A stretch of 64,000 nt of DNA from Hydrogenophaga taeniospiralis (GCF_020510445.1 NZ_JAHBAG010000001.1:2208501-2272500), one strand, 5' to 3'; counted from the first letter of the stretch, positions 34,731 to 43,508 are shown. The notes: generated by a model from the letters alone, not told the origin. A program made the numbers and translations.

Positions 34731-35423
34731 ATGTTCAATACCTTTGATTTCGACACCATCGCCCGCTCCTGGCACACCCTGATCTTTCAGGGCCTGGCCT
34801 TCACGCTGGAGGTCACCGCACTGTCGATGCTCGGTGGCATCGTGCTGGGGACCCTGCTGGCCATGATGCGGCTGTCCTCCTTCAAGCCGCTGTCGTGGTT
34901 CGCCGGGGGCTACGTCAACCTGGTGCGCTCCATTCCGCTGGTGCTGGTGATTTTCTGGTTCTACTTCCTGGTGCCCTACATCGGCGCCTGGATCATCGGG
35001 TCGAACCAGCCGATCCGGGTGGGGGCCTTTGCCTCCGCGCTCATCACCTTCGTCATGTTCGAAGCCTGTTACTACTGCGAGATCATGCGCGCGGGCATCC
35101 AGAGCATTCCCCGCGGACAGCTCAACGCGGGTTACGCCCTGGGCTTCAACTACTGGCAGGTCATGGGCCACGTGGTCCTGCCCCAGGCGTTTCGCAACAT
35201 GTTGCCCGTGCTCTTCACCCAGACCATCGTGCTGTTCCAGGACGTCTCGCTGGTCTACATCATTTCCCTGCCCGACTTTGTCACGCTGGCCAGCAAGATC
35301 GCGCAACGCGACGGGCGTCTGGTCGAGATGTACCTCTTCGTGGCCGTGGTGTATTTCGCCATCTGCCTCACGCTCTCCTACGGCGTGAAAAAGCTGCAGT
35401 CCCGCCTGGCCGTGATCCGCTGA
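34731..35423 (+). CDS. gltK: GltK glutamate/aspartate ABC permease
   Basis: A 230-residue permease, partner of GltJ. Marks are [40 protein letters not shown] (the LVRSIPL version of the subfamily motif) and the coupling loop [20 protein letters not shown]. It begins 18 bases after the gltJ stop. The N-terminus [14 protein letters not shown] is close to family norms. Full length, no defects seen. Confidence 0.92.
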   Translation: MFNTFDFDTIARSWHTLIFQGLAFTLEVTALSMLGGIVLGTLLAMMRLSSFKPLSWFAGGYVNLVRSIPLVLVIFWFYFLVPYIGAWIIGSNQPIRVGAFASALITFVMFEACYYCEIMRAGIQSIPRGQLNAGYALGFNYWQVMGHVVLPQAFRNMLPVLFTQTIVLFQDVSLVYIISLPDFVTLASKIAQRDGRLVEMYLFVAVVYFAICLTLSYGVKKLQSRLAVIR

Positions 35424-35482
35424 CCCCCTTATCTGCACCCCTCTGCACCGCACACACAAAGCGTTTGAAAGAAAGACCCCCC

Positions 35483-36217
35483 ATGGCCATGATTGAAATC
35501 CGAGACGTGAACAAGTGGTTTGGCCCGTTCCACGCACTGAAGAACTGCAGCACCCACGTGAACAAGGGCGAGGTGGTGGTCGTCTGTGGCCCCTCGGGCT
35601 CGGGCAAGTCCACCCTGATCAAGACCGTCAACGCGCTGGAGCCCATTCAACAGGGCGAGATCACCGTGGACGGGCACAGCGTGCACGGCGGCAAGACCGA
35701 CCTTTCCCGGCTGCGCTCGCGCATCGGCATGGTGTTCCAGAACTTCGAGCTGTTCCCCCATTTGTCCATCGCCAGCAATCTGGCCATCGCACAGGTCAAG
35801 GTGTTGGGGCGCAAAGAGGACGAGGCGCGGGAACGCGGCCTGCGCCTGCTGGACCGCGTTGGGCTGCTGGCGCACAAGGACAAGTTTCCCGGCCAGCTGT
35901 CAGGCGGCCAGCAGCAACGCGTGGCCATTGCACGCGCGTTGTCCATGGACCCGATCGCCATGCTGTTCGACGAACCCACGTCGGCCCTCGACCCGGAGAT
36001 GATCAACGAGGTGCTGGACGTGATGGTGGAGCTGGCCCTGGAGGGCATGACCATGATGGTGGTGACCCACGAAATGGGCTTCGCCAAGAAGGTGGCCGAC
36101 CGGGTGATCTTCATGGACGCGGGGGAGATCGTCGAAGACGCGAAGAAAGACGAGTTCTTCGGCAACCCCCGCTCGGAGCGGGCCCAGGCCTTTCTCTCCA
36201 AGATCCTTCAACACTGA
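35483..36217 (+). CDS. gltL: GltL glutamate/aspartate ABC ATPase
   Basis: A 244-residue ABC ATPase of the polar-amino-acid type. Walker A is GPSGSGKST, the Q-loop region is [18 protein letters not shown], the signature [15 protein letters not shown], Walker [14 protein letters not shown] and the switch His lies in [13 protein letters not shown]. The ATG at 35483 follows GAAAGACCCCCC; ATG 35489 is a possible second start. It closes the gltIJKL set. The stop codon region forms ACTGAG-AGTCC-CTCAGT with the convergent gene end, a weak hairpin without a T tract. Confidence 0.94.
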   Translation: MAMIEIRDVNKWFGPFHALKNCSTHVNKGEVVVVCGPSGSGKSTLIKTVNALEPIQQGEITVDGHSVHGGKTDLSRLRSRIGMVFQNFELFPHLSIASNLAIAQVKVLGRKEDEARERGLRLLDRVGLLAHKDKFPGQLSGGQQQRVAIARALSMDPIAMLFDEPTSALDPEMINEVLDVMVELALEGMTMMVVTHEMGFAKKVADRVIFMDAGEIVEDAKKDEFFGNPRSERAQAFLSKILQH

Positions 36218-36224
36218 GAGTCCC

Positions 36225-37142
36225 TCAGTCCTTGTACCAGTCGTCCACCCGGTCGCTGGGGTACTTGAAGCTGTCGCGCAGGAAGAAGGGCATGGGCAGT
36301 TTCAGGTTGGTGCCCCGGGGCGGGATGGGCGACTCGAACCAGCGCTGGTAGAGCGGGTAGATCTCGCGGTCGAGGATGATTTTGCGCATGGCGTCATTGA
36401 TGAGTTTCTTGAAGGCCGGCTCGTCTTTGGGCAGCACGATGGCGTAGGGCTCGATGCTCATGACCTTGCCCACCACGGCGTAGTCACCGGGCCGGTCCGC
36501 GGTGGCGATGAGGCCGTACAACAGCACGTCGTCCATGGCGAAGGCGGCGGCGCGGCCGTCGGCCACCATGGCGAAACCCTCGGCGTGGCCTTCGGCCTCC
36601 AGGATGTCGAGCCGCAGCGCCTGTTCGGCGTTCAGGCGCTTCAAGGTCTTGAGGTTGGTGGAGCCTTTGGTGGACACCACCTTCTGGCCCGCGAGATCGG
36701 TCAGGGCCGTCACACCCGCGCTCTTGCGCACGACCAGTCGCGACGACGACACGAAGTGGGCCACCGTGTAGTCCACCAGCTTGCGGCGCTCGGCGTTGTT
36801 GGTGGTGGAGCCACACTCCAGGTCGGCCTGGCGTTGTGCGATCGCGGTGATGCGTGTGCTCGAACTCACCGGCAGGTACTTCACGTCCAGCGTGGGCAGC
36901 GCCAGGTGCACCCGCACGGCCTCCACCAGCCGGTGGCACAGATCAATGGAATACCCCATGACCCGGCCTTGCCCGTCCACGTAGGAGAAGGGGATCGAGG
37001 CGTCGCGGTGGGCCAGCACCATGTGCTTGCGTGCCCTGATCTCATCGAGCAGGTCGGCCTGCGCCGTTGGCGCCACTGCCAGTGCACAGGCCACCGCCGC
37101 GGTCTGTGTCGCACGGCGGCCGAAAAACAGGCCCAGATTCAT
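36225..37142 (-). CDS. Second GltI-type amino-acid binding protein (orphan, convergent)
   Basis: A 305-residue periplasmic binding protein with a signal peptide (AAVACALAVAPTAQA). It shares LAHRDASIPFSYVDGQG, GYSIDLCHRLVEAV and DLECGSTTNNAERRKLVDYT with GltI (32985-33881), so the two are clear paralogues. It is on the opposite strand, seven bases from the gltL stop, and has its own ribosome site (AAAGGA seven bases before ATG 37142). It has no permease genes of its own and may feed the GltJKL complex with another ligand or under another control. Ligand unknown. Confidence 0.9.
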   Translation of the reverse strand: MNLGLFFGRRATQTAAVACALAVAPTAQADLLDEIRARKHMVLAHRDASIPFSYVDGQGRVMGYSIDLCHRLVEAVRVHLALPTLDVKYLPVSSSTRITAIAQRQADLECGSTTNNAERRKLVDYTVAHFVSSSRLVVRKSAGVTALTDLAGQKVVSTKGSTNLKTLKRLNAEQALRLDILEAEGHAEGFAMVADGRAAAFAMDDVLLYGLIATADRPGDYAVVGKVMSIEPYAIVLPKDEPAFKKLINDAMRKIILDREIYPLYQRWFESPIPPRGTNLKLPMPFFLRDSFKYPSDRVDDWYKD

Positions 37143-37422
37143 CCGAAATCCTTTCGCAAGACCCACACAGGTTCCCGGTCCATGCTACTGAGTTGGGGCA
37201 CGAAATTTCTCGCTGGCGGCCGGTGATGCCGAGCGCGCATGGCGCGCCGTGGCCGCCGGGCATTGCGCGGCGGCGTGTGCATGGGGCGGCGGCCCCGATG
37301 GCCCGCAGGTGGGGCGGTGTTTTCGCGCGGGAAGACAGGCCCGTGTGGACCGCGCGGATGGTCCCGTCGCATGCGCGAAGGGCATCGGGTGCCCTTCGCG
37401 TGCAGGTGTTTTCAGGCGGTGT

Positions 37423-38388
37423 TCACGCCTTCGCTGCCGAACGGTTCGCTTTGAAAGGCCGGCGCAGCGCACCCACCCAGGCCAAGGCTTCGCGCCCATA
37501 CAGGATCAGCGCCAGCGCCGCCAGGATCAGCGGCATCGCCACGAACACCCAGCCGGTGAGCTGCTCGCCCCCGAGCAGCACGCCCACGCACAGGGCCACC
37601 ACCGGGTTGACGAACGAGTAACTGCCGGCCAGCGCGGCCGAGCTGTTTTTCAGCAGCCACAGGTAGGCGTTGAGCGTGACCAGGGTGCCCATCACCACCA
37701 GATACAGCCAGGCCGCGCCGGACGCGGCCGTGACCTGGCTCCACTGGAACCGCTGCGCGCCCGGCTCCCACAGCGCCGCCACCAGCAAGCCCAGCAGGCC
37801 GCCCACCAGCCACTGCGCGCCCGAGGCCATGGCGGGCGCGGGCAGGGCCATCTTGCGCGAGGCGTAGGAGCCCAGGCTCCAGGCCAGCGGTGCGCCGAAG
37901 GCGCACAACGTGCCCAGCACCGTGCTGGAAAAGTCGCCCTCCAGGGCCAGCACCAGTGCGCCGGTGGCGCCCAGCACCAGGCCGATCCAGCTGGTCAGCG
38001 GCACCGGCTCGCCGCCCCAGCGCGTCCACAGCGCCAGCCACATGGGCATGGTGGTCACCACCGTGGCCATCAGCCCCGAGCCGATGCCCAGCCGCTGCGC
38101 CAGCACCACCAGGGCCATGGCGGCGAAGGCCATGAGCGCGCCGATGAGCGCGCTGCCGCGCCATTGCGCCGCCGTGGGCCAGGCCTGGCCCTGCCAGCGC
38201 GCATACGCCAGCATCACCGCGCCCGCCAGCACGAAACGCGCGCCATTCATGAGCAGCGGGGGTAGGCTCTGCATCGCCACGCCGATCGCGAAATAGGTGG
38301 TGCCCCACACCAGGTAGACAATCAGCAGGGCGCCGGCCAGGCGCATGGTCTGGCCTTCAAGCCCTGGGTTCTTGAGAATGGCTGGCAT
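37423..38388 (-). CDS. EamA-family (YedA-like) drug/metabolite exporter
   Basis: A 321-residue inner-membrane transporter with ten hydrophobic segments arranged as two EamA repeats. It starts the first repeat with IVYLVWGTTYFAIGVAMQSL and the second with LVLALEGDFSSTVLGTLCAF; ARFVLAGAVMLAY and NSSAALAGSYSFVNPVVALC are typical of YedA/RhaT-type exporters of amino acids or other metabolites. It is divergent from an AsnC/Lrp-type regulator with only 70 bp between starts, the usual arrangement for an amino-acid-responsive exporter. Substrate undetermined. Confidence 0.88.
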   Translation of the reverse strand: MPAILKNPGLEGQTMRLAGALLIVYLVWGTTYFAIGVAMQSLPPLLMNGARFVLAGAVMLAYARWQGQAWPTAAQWRGSALIGALMAFAAMALVVLAQRLGIGSGLMATVVTTMPMWLALWTRWGGEPVPLTSWIGLVLGATGALVLALEGDFSSTVLGTLCAFGAPLAWSLGSYASRKMALPAPAMASGAQWLVGGLLGLLVAALWEPGAQRFQWSQVTAASGAAWLYLVVMGTLVTLNAYLWLLKNSSAALAGSYSFVNPVVALCVGVLLGGEQLTGWVFVAMPLILAALALILYGREALAWVGALRRPFKANRSAAKA

Positions 38389-38392
38389 TTTG

Positions 38393-38434
38393 TGGCTCCT
38401 GGAAGATAATTTCTGGTAAAAATTGCAGGAGCCA
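38393..38434. promoter_or_regulatory. Inverted repeat in the exporter/AsnC divergent promoter
   Basis: TGGCTCCTG (38393-38401) and CAGGAGCCA (38426-38434) form a perfect 9-bp inverted repeat around a 24-bp AT-rich centre. It occupies the whole promoter space between the exporter and the AsnC-type regulator, and fits a two-site Lrp/AsnC operator that could control both genes. Confidence 0.55.
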
Positions 38435-38458
38435 GATTTTGAACAGAATTGGGTCGCT

Positions 38459-38923
38459 ATGCAAGCAAATATTCAGCTCGATGACGTTGACTCAAGAATT
38501 TTGACGGCTTTGGGCGCGGACAGCCGTCGTTCTTACGCCGACGTGGCGTCCGAGGTGGGCCTGTCCACCGCGGCCGTGCACGAGCGGGTGAAGAAGATGC
38601 TGGAGCGTGGGGTGATCGAGCGCTTCTCGCTGCGCGTCGACCCGGACCGCGTGGGCCTGCGTTTCACGGCCTTCGTGGCCGTGCGCAACGACGGCGGCAT
38701 CCACTGCCGCGAGGTGGCGCCGCTGCTGCGCGAGATGCCCGAGGTGCTGGAACTGCACAGCGTGGCCGGCGAATACGACTTTCTGGCCAAGATCCGCACC
38801 ACCCATGCCCGCGCGCTGGAAGAAGTGCTCTACAAGATCAAGGCCATCCCCGGCGTGGCGCGCACCACCAGCACCGTGGTGCTGAACACCGAGTTCGAAG
38901 ACCGGCCGCTGCGCCTGCCATGA
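38459..38923 (+). CDS. Lrp/AsnC-family transcriptional regulator
   Basis: A 154-residue regulator. The N-terminal HTH is LDDVDSRILTALGADSRRSY followed by ADVASEVGLSTAAVHERVKK; the C-terminal AsnC/RAM ligand domain includes VLELHSVAGEYDFLAKIRT and the EFEDRPLRLP end. Such proteins form octamers that sense amino acids. The start at ATG 38459 gives the canonical N-terminus (QLDDVDSRIL). It most likely controls the divergent exporter. A small membrane-protein gene follows. Confidence 0.92.
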   Translation: MQANIQLDDVDSRILTALGADSRRSYADVASEVGLSTAAVHERVKKMLERGVIERFSLRVDPDRVGLRFTAFVAVRNDGGIHCREVAPLLREMPEVLELHSVAGEYDFLAKIRTTHARALEEVLYKIKAIPGVARTTSTVVLNTEFEDRPLRLP

Positions 38924-38975
38924 ACCGCGTTGGCACACCGGTGCGCGGCGAGAGGCGCGGGCGCGCCGCTGGCCC

Positions 38976-39278
38976 GTGCGCGTGGGGGCGGTCACCGTGT
39001 TGAGCTTCGTGGCGCGCCGGTGGCGGGGCGAGGTGCCGGTGCTCACGCTGTTCTGGCGCGACACGCTGCTGGTGGGCAGCCTGGTCAACGTGCTGGCCAC
39101 CTTCGTGGCGCTGGCGATCGTCTCGCAGGACGGCCCGGCCGGTCTGGCCGCGTTTCTGCATTTCCTGCCCTTGCCCTACAACCTGTTCCTGGTGGCCGCG
39201 CTCTGGCGCTCGCCCGAGCGCAGCCCCGCGCTGCGTTGGGCCTCGTGTGTGTGGCTGTTCGTGGCCACGTTGGTTTAG
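38976..39278 (+). CDS. Small hypothetical membrane protein
   Basis: A 100-residue open frame from GTG 38976 to TAG. It has two or three hydrophobic segments (LLVGSLVNVLATFVALAIVS and LPLPYNLFLVAALW, then WASCVWLFVATLV), with FWRD before the first and LPLPYNL before the second. I do not recognise a named family. No clear ribosome site is seen; the reading frame stays open, without a start, back to the asnC end. It is 52 bases after asnC, and is immediately followed by an 11-base C run and a dispersed repeat. Membrane residence is likely, function unknown. Confidence 0.5.
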   Translation: MRVGAVTVLSFVARRWRGEVPVLTLFWRDTLLVGSLVNVLATFVALAIVSQDGPAGLAAFLHFLPLPYNLFLVAALWRSPERSPALRWASCVWLFVATLV

Positions 39279-39279
39279 G

Positions 39280-39361
39280 CCCCCCCCCCCGCAGCGCTTC
39301 GCGCTACCCCCCAGGGGGCGACACCGCCGGGCCGGCTTTGCCGGACGGCTGGTGTCGCCGG
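39280..39361. repeat. Dispersed palindromic repeat with C tract and long hairpin
   Basis: The element begins with eleven C residues (39280-39290), then CGCTTCGCG, then CCCCCCAGGGGG, then a hairpin with perfect 9-bp arms GGCGACACC (39317-39325) and GGTGTCGCC (39351-39359). The same order of parts occurs at 43247-43316, and a simpler version at 23900-23946. It lies between a forward gene end and a reverse gene end and could act as a bidirectional terminator. Confidence 0.6.
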
Positions 39362-39421
39362 CCGGACCGTTTCAGGCGTCGCGGGTTGCGCTCCGTGCGA
39401 GGGAGCCGCTGAAATGCTGCT

Positions 39422-40870
39422 TCAGCGCGCCGCTTCGGCCAGTTGCTGCGCCAGCCGGTTGTGGCGCTCCACCAGCGGCCCGAGGTCGACGGTGGTGAGC
39501 TGGCCTTCGCGCACCACCACCCGGCCGTTGACCACGGTGTAGGCCGCGGGCGGGCTGGCGCAGAGCAGCAGACTGGCCACGGGGTCGTGCACGGCGGCGC
39601 CGGCAAAGCCCAGTGTGCGCAGGTCGAACAAGGCGAAATCGGCGCACATGCCCACGGCCAGGTGGCCTATGTCCTGGCGCCCCAGCACCTGCGCGCCGCC
39701 GCGGGTGGCGATGTGCAGCGCGTCGCGCGCGGTCATCTCGGTCGGGCCGAGGTCGCAGCCGAAGAAGGTCTTTCCGTCGCGGGTTTCGGGCGGCATCAAG
39801 GCGCGGCCCACGCGGGCGAGCAGCATCGCTTGTCGTGCCTCGTTGACCATGTGCGCCGCGTCGTTGCTGGCGCTGCCGTCCACGCCCAGGCCCACCGGCA
39901 CGCCGGCGTTCAGCATGCGACGGACCGGCGCGATGCCAGAGGCCAGGCGCATGTTGCTGCAGGGGCAGTGCGCCACGCCGGTGCGGCTGGCGGCGAAGAG
40001 CGAAATGCCTTCGTCGTCGAGCTTCACGCAGTGCGCGTGCCACACATCGTCGCCCAGCCAGCCCAACTCCTGCGCGTATTGCGCGGGCGTCTTGTTGAAG
40101 GTTTCGCGGCTGTAGGCGATGTCGTGGTCGTTCTCGGCCAAGTGGGTGTGCAGGCGCACGCCTTGCCCTTTGAAGCTGCGGGCGAGCAGGGCGCTCTGGC
40201 GCATCAGATCGGGGCTCACCGAAAACGGCGAACACGGCGCCAGCGCCACCTGCAGCATGGCACCGTGTGCCGCGCTGTGCCAGGTCTCGATCAGGCGCTG
40301 GCTGTCTTTCAGGATCGCGTCTTCTTGTTCCACCACGCGGTCCGGCGGCAGGCCGCCCGCGCTCTGGCCCACGCTCATGCTGCCGCGCGTGGCCACGAAA
40401 CGCATGCCGATGCGTTGCGCCGCCTCGATGCTGTCTTCCAGCCGCACACCGTTGGGGTAGATATACAGGTGGTCGCTGCTGGTGGTACAGCCCGACAGCA
40501 GCAGTTCGGCCATCGCCACCTGGGTCGAGACCTGCACCATCTGTGGCGTGAGCCCGGCCCAGATCGGGTACAGCCCGCGCAGCCAGCCGAAGAGCTCGGC
40601 GTCCTGCACGCCGGGAACTGCCCGCGTGAGTGACTGGAACATGTGGTGGTGCGTGTTCACCAGCCCGGGCATGACGAGGTGGCCGCGCGCGTCTATGGTG
40701 TCAATGGCCTCGTCGCGCAGCGCGGGTGGCAGCTCGGCGGCGGGGCCGATCCATTCGATGACGTTGTCGCGCACGAAGAGGGACGCGTCCGCCAGCTCGC
40801 GGCCCTGCGCCGGGTCGGCGTGGTCGAGGCAGGCGATGCAGGTGGCGTGGTGGATCAGCAGGCTGGGCAT
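39422..40870 (-). CDS. 8-oxoguanine deaminase (amidohydrolase family)
   Basis: A 482-residue cytosine/guanine-deaminase-type amidohydrolase. Metal ligands are visible in VMPGLVNTHHHMFQSLTRAV (HxH), in RLHTHLAEND and in DVWHAHCVKLD; the catalytic Asp lies in LGVDGSASND. The GVDGSASND and CPCSNMRLASG blocks are typical of 8-oxoguanine deaminases, which hydrolyse 8-oxoguanine to urate and ammonia. The product is the substrate of PuuD encoded at 336-1532, so both belong to purine salvage or catabolism. I start at ATG 40870 because it gives the usual N-terminus (LLIHHATCI); an upstream ATG at 40915 would add 15 residues. Divergent from glycerate kinase. Confidence 0.87.
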   Translation of the reverse strand: MPSLLIHHATCIACLDHADPAQGRELADASLFVRDNVIEWIGPAAELPPALRDEAIDTIDARGHLVMPGLVNTHHHMFQSLTRAVPGVQDAELFGWLRGLYPIWAGLTPQMVQVSTQVAMAELLLSGCTTSSDHLYIYPNGVRLEDSIEAAQRIGMRFVATRGSMSVGQSAGGLPPDRVVEQEDAILKDSQRLIETWHSAAHGAMLQVALAPCSPFSVSPDLMRQSALLARSFKGQGVRLHTHLAENDHDIAYSRETFNKTPAQYAQELGWLGDDVWHAHCVKLDDEGISLFAASRTGVAHCPCSNMRLASGIAPVRRMLNAGVPVGLGVDGSASNDAAHMVNEARQAMLLARVGRALMPPETRDGKTFFGCDLGPTEMTARDALHIATRGGAQVLGRQDIGHLAVGMCADFALFDLRTLGFAGAAVHDPVASLLLCASPPAAYTVVNGRVVVREGQLTTVDLGPLVERHNRLAQQLAEAAR

Positions 40871-40953
40871 GGCGTGAGCGTGGGGGAGTGTGGCGACAAT
40901 GGCGGCAGTTGCCATTCTCAACCCAGCCCGTTCAACCCAGCCCGGCCCTACCC

Positions 40954-42264
40954 ATGAAGCACAGCACCCAGAACCCCCGCGCCCTGCTGCGCCACCTGTA
41001 CCACGTGGCCGTGCAGCGCGCCCTGCCGCTGCACAACACCGCCGCCCACCTGCCACCCCCACCCAAGGGCCGCACCCTGGTGCTCGGCGCGGGCAAGGCC
41101 GGCGGTGCGATGGCGCAGGCGGTGGAGGCGCTGTGGCCGGCCGACGCGCCGCTCTCGGGCCTGGTCGTCACGCGCTACCACCACACGCCGCCGCGCCCCG
41201 AGGGCCTGCCGCAGCGCATCGAGGTGGTCGAAGCCTCGCACCCCGTGCCCGACGCGGCGGGGCTCGAAGCCGCGCAGCGCATCCTGAAGCTGACCGAGGG
41301 GTTGACCAAAGACGACCTCGTGTTGTGCCTCATCTCCGGCGGTGGCTCGTCGTTGCTGACCATGCCCTGCGACGGCCTCACGCTCGAAGACAAGCAGCGC
41401 ATCAACCGCCAGCTGCTGGAGAGCGGCGCACACATCGGCGAGATGAACACCGTGCGCAAGCACCTCTCGCGCATCAAGGGCGGGCGCCTCGCTGCGGCCT
41501 GCGCGCCGGCCCGCGTGGTCACGCTCACCATCAGCGACGTGCCGGGCGACGACGTGAGCGTGATCGCCAGCGGCCCCACCGTGGCCGACGCGTCCACCTG
41601 CGCCGAGGCGCTGGACATCCTGCGCCGCTACGCCATCGAGGTGCCGCCCGCTGTGCAGCAGCGGTTGGAGAGCGGCGCGCTCGAAACGCCCAAGCCGGGT
41701 GACGCCGCGCTCGCTGGCCTTGAAACGCACCTGATCGCCACCCCCCAACAAAGCCTGGACGCCGCCGCCGACGAGGCCCGCGCGCTCGGCCTGAACGTGG
41801 TCGTGCTCAGCGACGAGATCGAAGGCGAGTCGCGCGAAGTCGGCAAGGTGCACGCGGCGCTGGCGCGCTCCACGGCGCTGGGCCGCAGCAGCTTCGCCAA
41901 ACCCTGCGTCATCCTCAGCGGCGGCGAAACCACCGTCACCGTGCGCCCCCGCGCCGAAGGCCAGAAGAAAGGCCGGGGCGGGCGTGCCGGCGAGTTCTGT
42001 CTCGGCCTGGCCCAGGCGCTGGGCGGGCAGGCCGGTGTGTGGGCACTCGCCGCCGACACCGACGGCATCGACGGCGTGGAAGACAACGCCGGGGCGCTGG
42101 TCACGCCCGACACGCTGGCCCGCGCCGCCGCGCTGGGCCTGAAGATCACCGACCACTTGGCCCGCAACGACGCCTACGGCTATTTCGAGCCGCTGGGCGA
42201 CCTGGTCATCACCGGTCCCACCCACACCAACGTGAACGATTTCCGGGCCGTGCTGGTGGTCTGA
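40954..42264 (+). CDS. ttuD: Glycerate 2-kinase/TtuD (MOFRL family)
   Basis: A 436-residue MOFRL-family protein, often annotated hydroxypyruvate reductase but biochemically glycerate 2-kinase in several cases. Marks are LVLGAGKAGGAMAQAVEAL, LCLISGGGSSLLTMP, TVRKHLSRIKGGRLA, LTISDVPGDDVSVIASGPT, and the C-terminal MOFRL block RAGEFCLGLAQAL with ALAADTDGIDG. It would phosphorylate glycerate from the glyoxylate/tartronate-semialdehyde route, the usual end of urate/allantoin breakdown, which fits its divergent neighbour 8-oxoguanine deaminase. No strong ribosome site precedes ATG 40954. Confidence 0.9.
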   Translation: MKHSTQNPRALLRHLYHVAVQRALPLHNTAAHLPPPPKGRTLVLGAGKAGGAMAQAVEALWPADAPLSGLVVTRYHHTPPRPEGLPQRIEVVEASHPVPDAAGLEAAQRILKLTEGLTKDDLVLCLISGGGSSLLTMPCDGLTLEDKQRINRQLLESGAHIGEMNTVRKHLSRIKGGRLAAACAPARVVTLTISDVPGDDVSVIASGPTVADASTCAEALDILRRYAIEVPPAVQQRLESGALETPKPGDAALAGLETHLIATPQQSLDAAADEARALGLNVVVLSDEIEGESREVGKVHAALARSTALGRSSFAKPCVILSGGETTVTVRPRAEGQKKGRGGRAGEFCLGLAQALGGQAGVWALAADTDGIDGVEDNAGALVTPDTLARAAALGLKITDHLARNDAYGYFEPLGDLVITGPTHTNVNDFRAVLVV

Positions 42265-42549
42265 ATCCGAACCCGGCCCGGACCGCCGGTTACAAACCCG
42301 GCGCCCGAATCGTTTCTAATGTCGTCCTGCCGCCCGGACCGTCCCAGAGGACGGACCCGGTCCGGCAATGCGTGCCCAGGCACGCAAAACCCCCACCGAC
42401 AGGCGTTTGAGGCCCCGTTCGGGCCACCGCCCAGGTGCCGCTGCCAGCGGCCCGAACCAGGTCAGTGCCGGTGCAGGCCCCGTGGCCCGCGCCTCAACCC
42501 ATTTCATGATGTGGATGGCGCCCCGTTGGGGCGCGAAGGAAGGTATTTC
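42265..42549. promoter_or_regulatory. Leader region of the DUF3348-DUF802 cluster with a GC-rich hairpin
   Basis: This 285-bp gap precedes the four-gene motor-like cluster and should contain its promoter. The clearest structure is an imperfect 9-bp stem at 42336-42357, whose perfect core is CCGTCC-CAGA-GGACGG. It may end the glycerate kinase transcript (no T tract) or structure the leader. A TAATGT hexamer at 42317 is a possible -10 without a convincing -35. No small gene is evident. Confidence 0.35.
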
Positions 42550-43239
42550 TTGCGCAGCAACCTCCATCGTTCAGGCCTGGTGCGCCAGCTCGCGGGCTTT
42601 TTGCCCGCCGGCGCGCCGGCGCCCGGCGACGCGGCGCGGCAGGACGTGGCCGAGCGCCTGGGGCAGTGGCTCAACGTGGCCGACGCCATCGGCCTGAGTT
42701 CGGCGCACGCGGCCATCGCCGCTGCCGGCCGGCAGGCCGCCCGCGCACCCGGCCAGCCGGCCGCCACCGCCGCCACGCTGCAGGGCGAGCTGGAGCGCGT
42801 GCGCGCCGTGCTCAGCCAGTCCATCACCACGCGCGACACGCGCCACCGGCCCGACCCGGACGACCTCGACACCGAGTTCGCCTTCTGCCTCCAGCGCTAC
42901 CAGGACCAGCAGCGCCGCATGGAAATGAGCGTGGACGCGCTGCGCGGCCACGTGCGCCAGACCCTGGCCCAAGGCGCGCCCCGCCTGGCCCAGCTCGCCG
43001 CGCTGGACGCTGCGCTGGGCGAAATGCTGGGCGGGCGCGAGCAGCGCTTGCTGAACAACCTGCCCAATTTCCTCCGAGCGCGGTTCATGGCGCTGCGCCA
43101 GACCGCCGCCGCGTCCGACACCCCGCATGACCTGCGTTGGTTGCAGGGCTTCAACACCGAGCTGGAGCAGACCCTGCTCGCCGAGCTGGACCACCGTTTG
43201 CAACCGGTCGTCGGAATGATCGAGGCAATGGATATATGA
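42550..43239 (+). CDS. DUF3348 family protein
   Basis: A 229-residue soluble protein of the DUF3348 family. The TTG start at 42550 is chosen because GGAAGG lies six bases upstream and the N-terminus (LHRSGLVRQLAGFLPAG) then matches the family start; ATG codons further up lie in an unlike, low-complexity stretch. The body is helical with no membrane segment: QGELERVRAVLSQSITTRDT, then FAFCLQRYQDQQRRMEMSVD and LDAALGEMLGGREQRLLNNL. DUF3348 genes are typically found beside DUF802, OmpA/MotB and DUF2894 genes in Burkholderiales, as here. Function is not established; it may be a cytoplasmic partner of the membrane motor. Confidence 0.82.
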   Translation: MRSNLHRSGLVRQLAGFLPAGAPAPGDAARQDVAERLGQWLNVADAIGLSSAHAAIAAAGRQAARAPGQPAATAATLQGELERVRAVLSQSITTRDTRHRPDPDDLDTEFAFCLQRYQDQQRRMEMSVDALRGHVRQTLAQGAPRLAQLAALDAALGEMLGGREQRLLNNLPNFLRARFMALRQTAAASDTPHDLRWLQGFNTELEQTLLAELDHRLQPVVGMIEAMDI

Positions 43240-43246
43240 GCTCCCC

Positions 43247-43316
43247 CTGCGCCGCTTCGCGTCTTCCCCCCGGGGGACGATGCCTTCGGGCCGGCAAAGC
43301 CGGACCTTCGGCATCC
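43247..43316. repeat. Dispersed palindromic repeat (CGCTTCGCG / CCCCCGGGGG / hairpin)
   Basis: This copy carries CGCTTCGCG, then CCCCCCGGGGG and then a hairpin with outer arms GATGCC (43279-43284) and GGCATC (43310-43315) and an inner stem CCGGC-AAA-GCCGG (43291-43303). It is the same composite element as 39280-39361. It lies between the DUF3348 and DUF802 genes. Confidence 0.6.
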
Positions 43317-43404
43317 GCTGATGAGGCTGCCCTTCCTTTGAGCGCCTGATCAGACTTATGAACCACTCCTTCGACGCCCACCCAGCGGCGCACCGTGCCT
43401 TCAC

Positions 43405-43441
43405 TCCCTCGCCCCTCTGGGGAGAGGGCTGGGGTGAGGGG
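43405..43441. repeat. REP-like palindrome upstream of the DUF802 gene
   Basis: CCCTCGCCCC-TCT-GGGGAGAGGG (43406-43428) followed by CTGGGGTGAGGGG is a REP-type unit widespread in proteobacterial intergenic regions. A related inverted pair lies inside the DUF2894 gene at 46562-46659. It sits about 70 bases before the DUF802 start. Confidence 0.65.
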
Positions 43442-43508
43442 CTCTCCCCCCGCCCAAAGCGCCAGGCCAACGCCCAACACCGAATCTGAGCCTTTGAAAA
43501 CACCAGCC

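Noticed and set aside
32961..35537. 858-residue reverse-strand open frame over gltI, gltJ and gltK
   Set aside because: Composition is His/Arg/Gly/Gln-rich without any family motif, and the forward strand carries complete gltIJK genes; it is a GC-driven antisense frame.
36213..36229. Rho-independent bidirectional terminator between gltL and the second binding protein
   Set aside because: The stem ACTGAG-AGTCC-CTCAGT is only six base pairs and no T tract follows on either strand.
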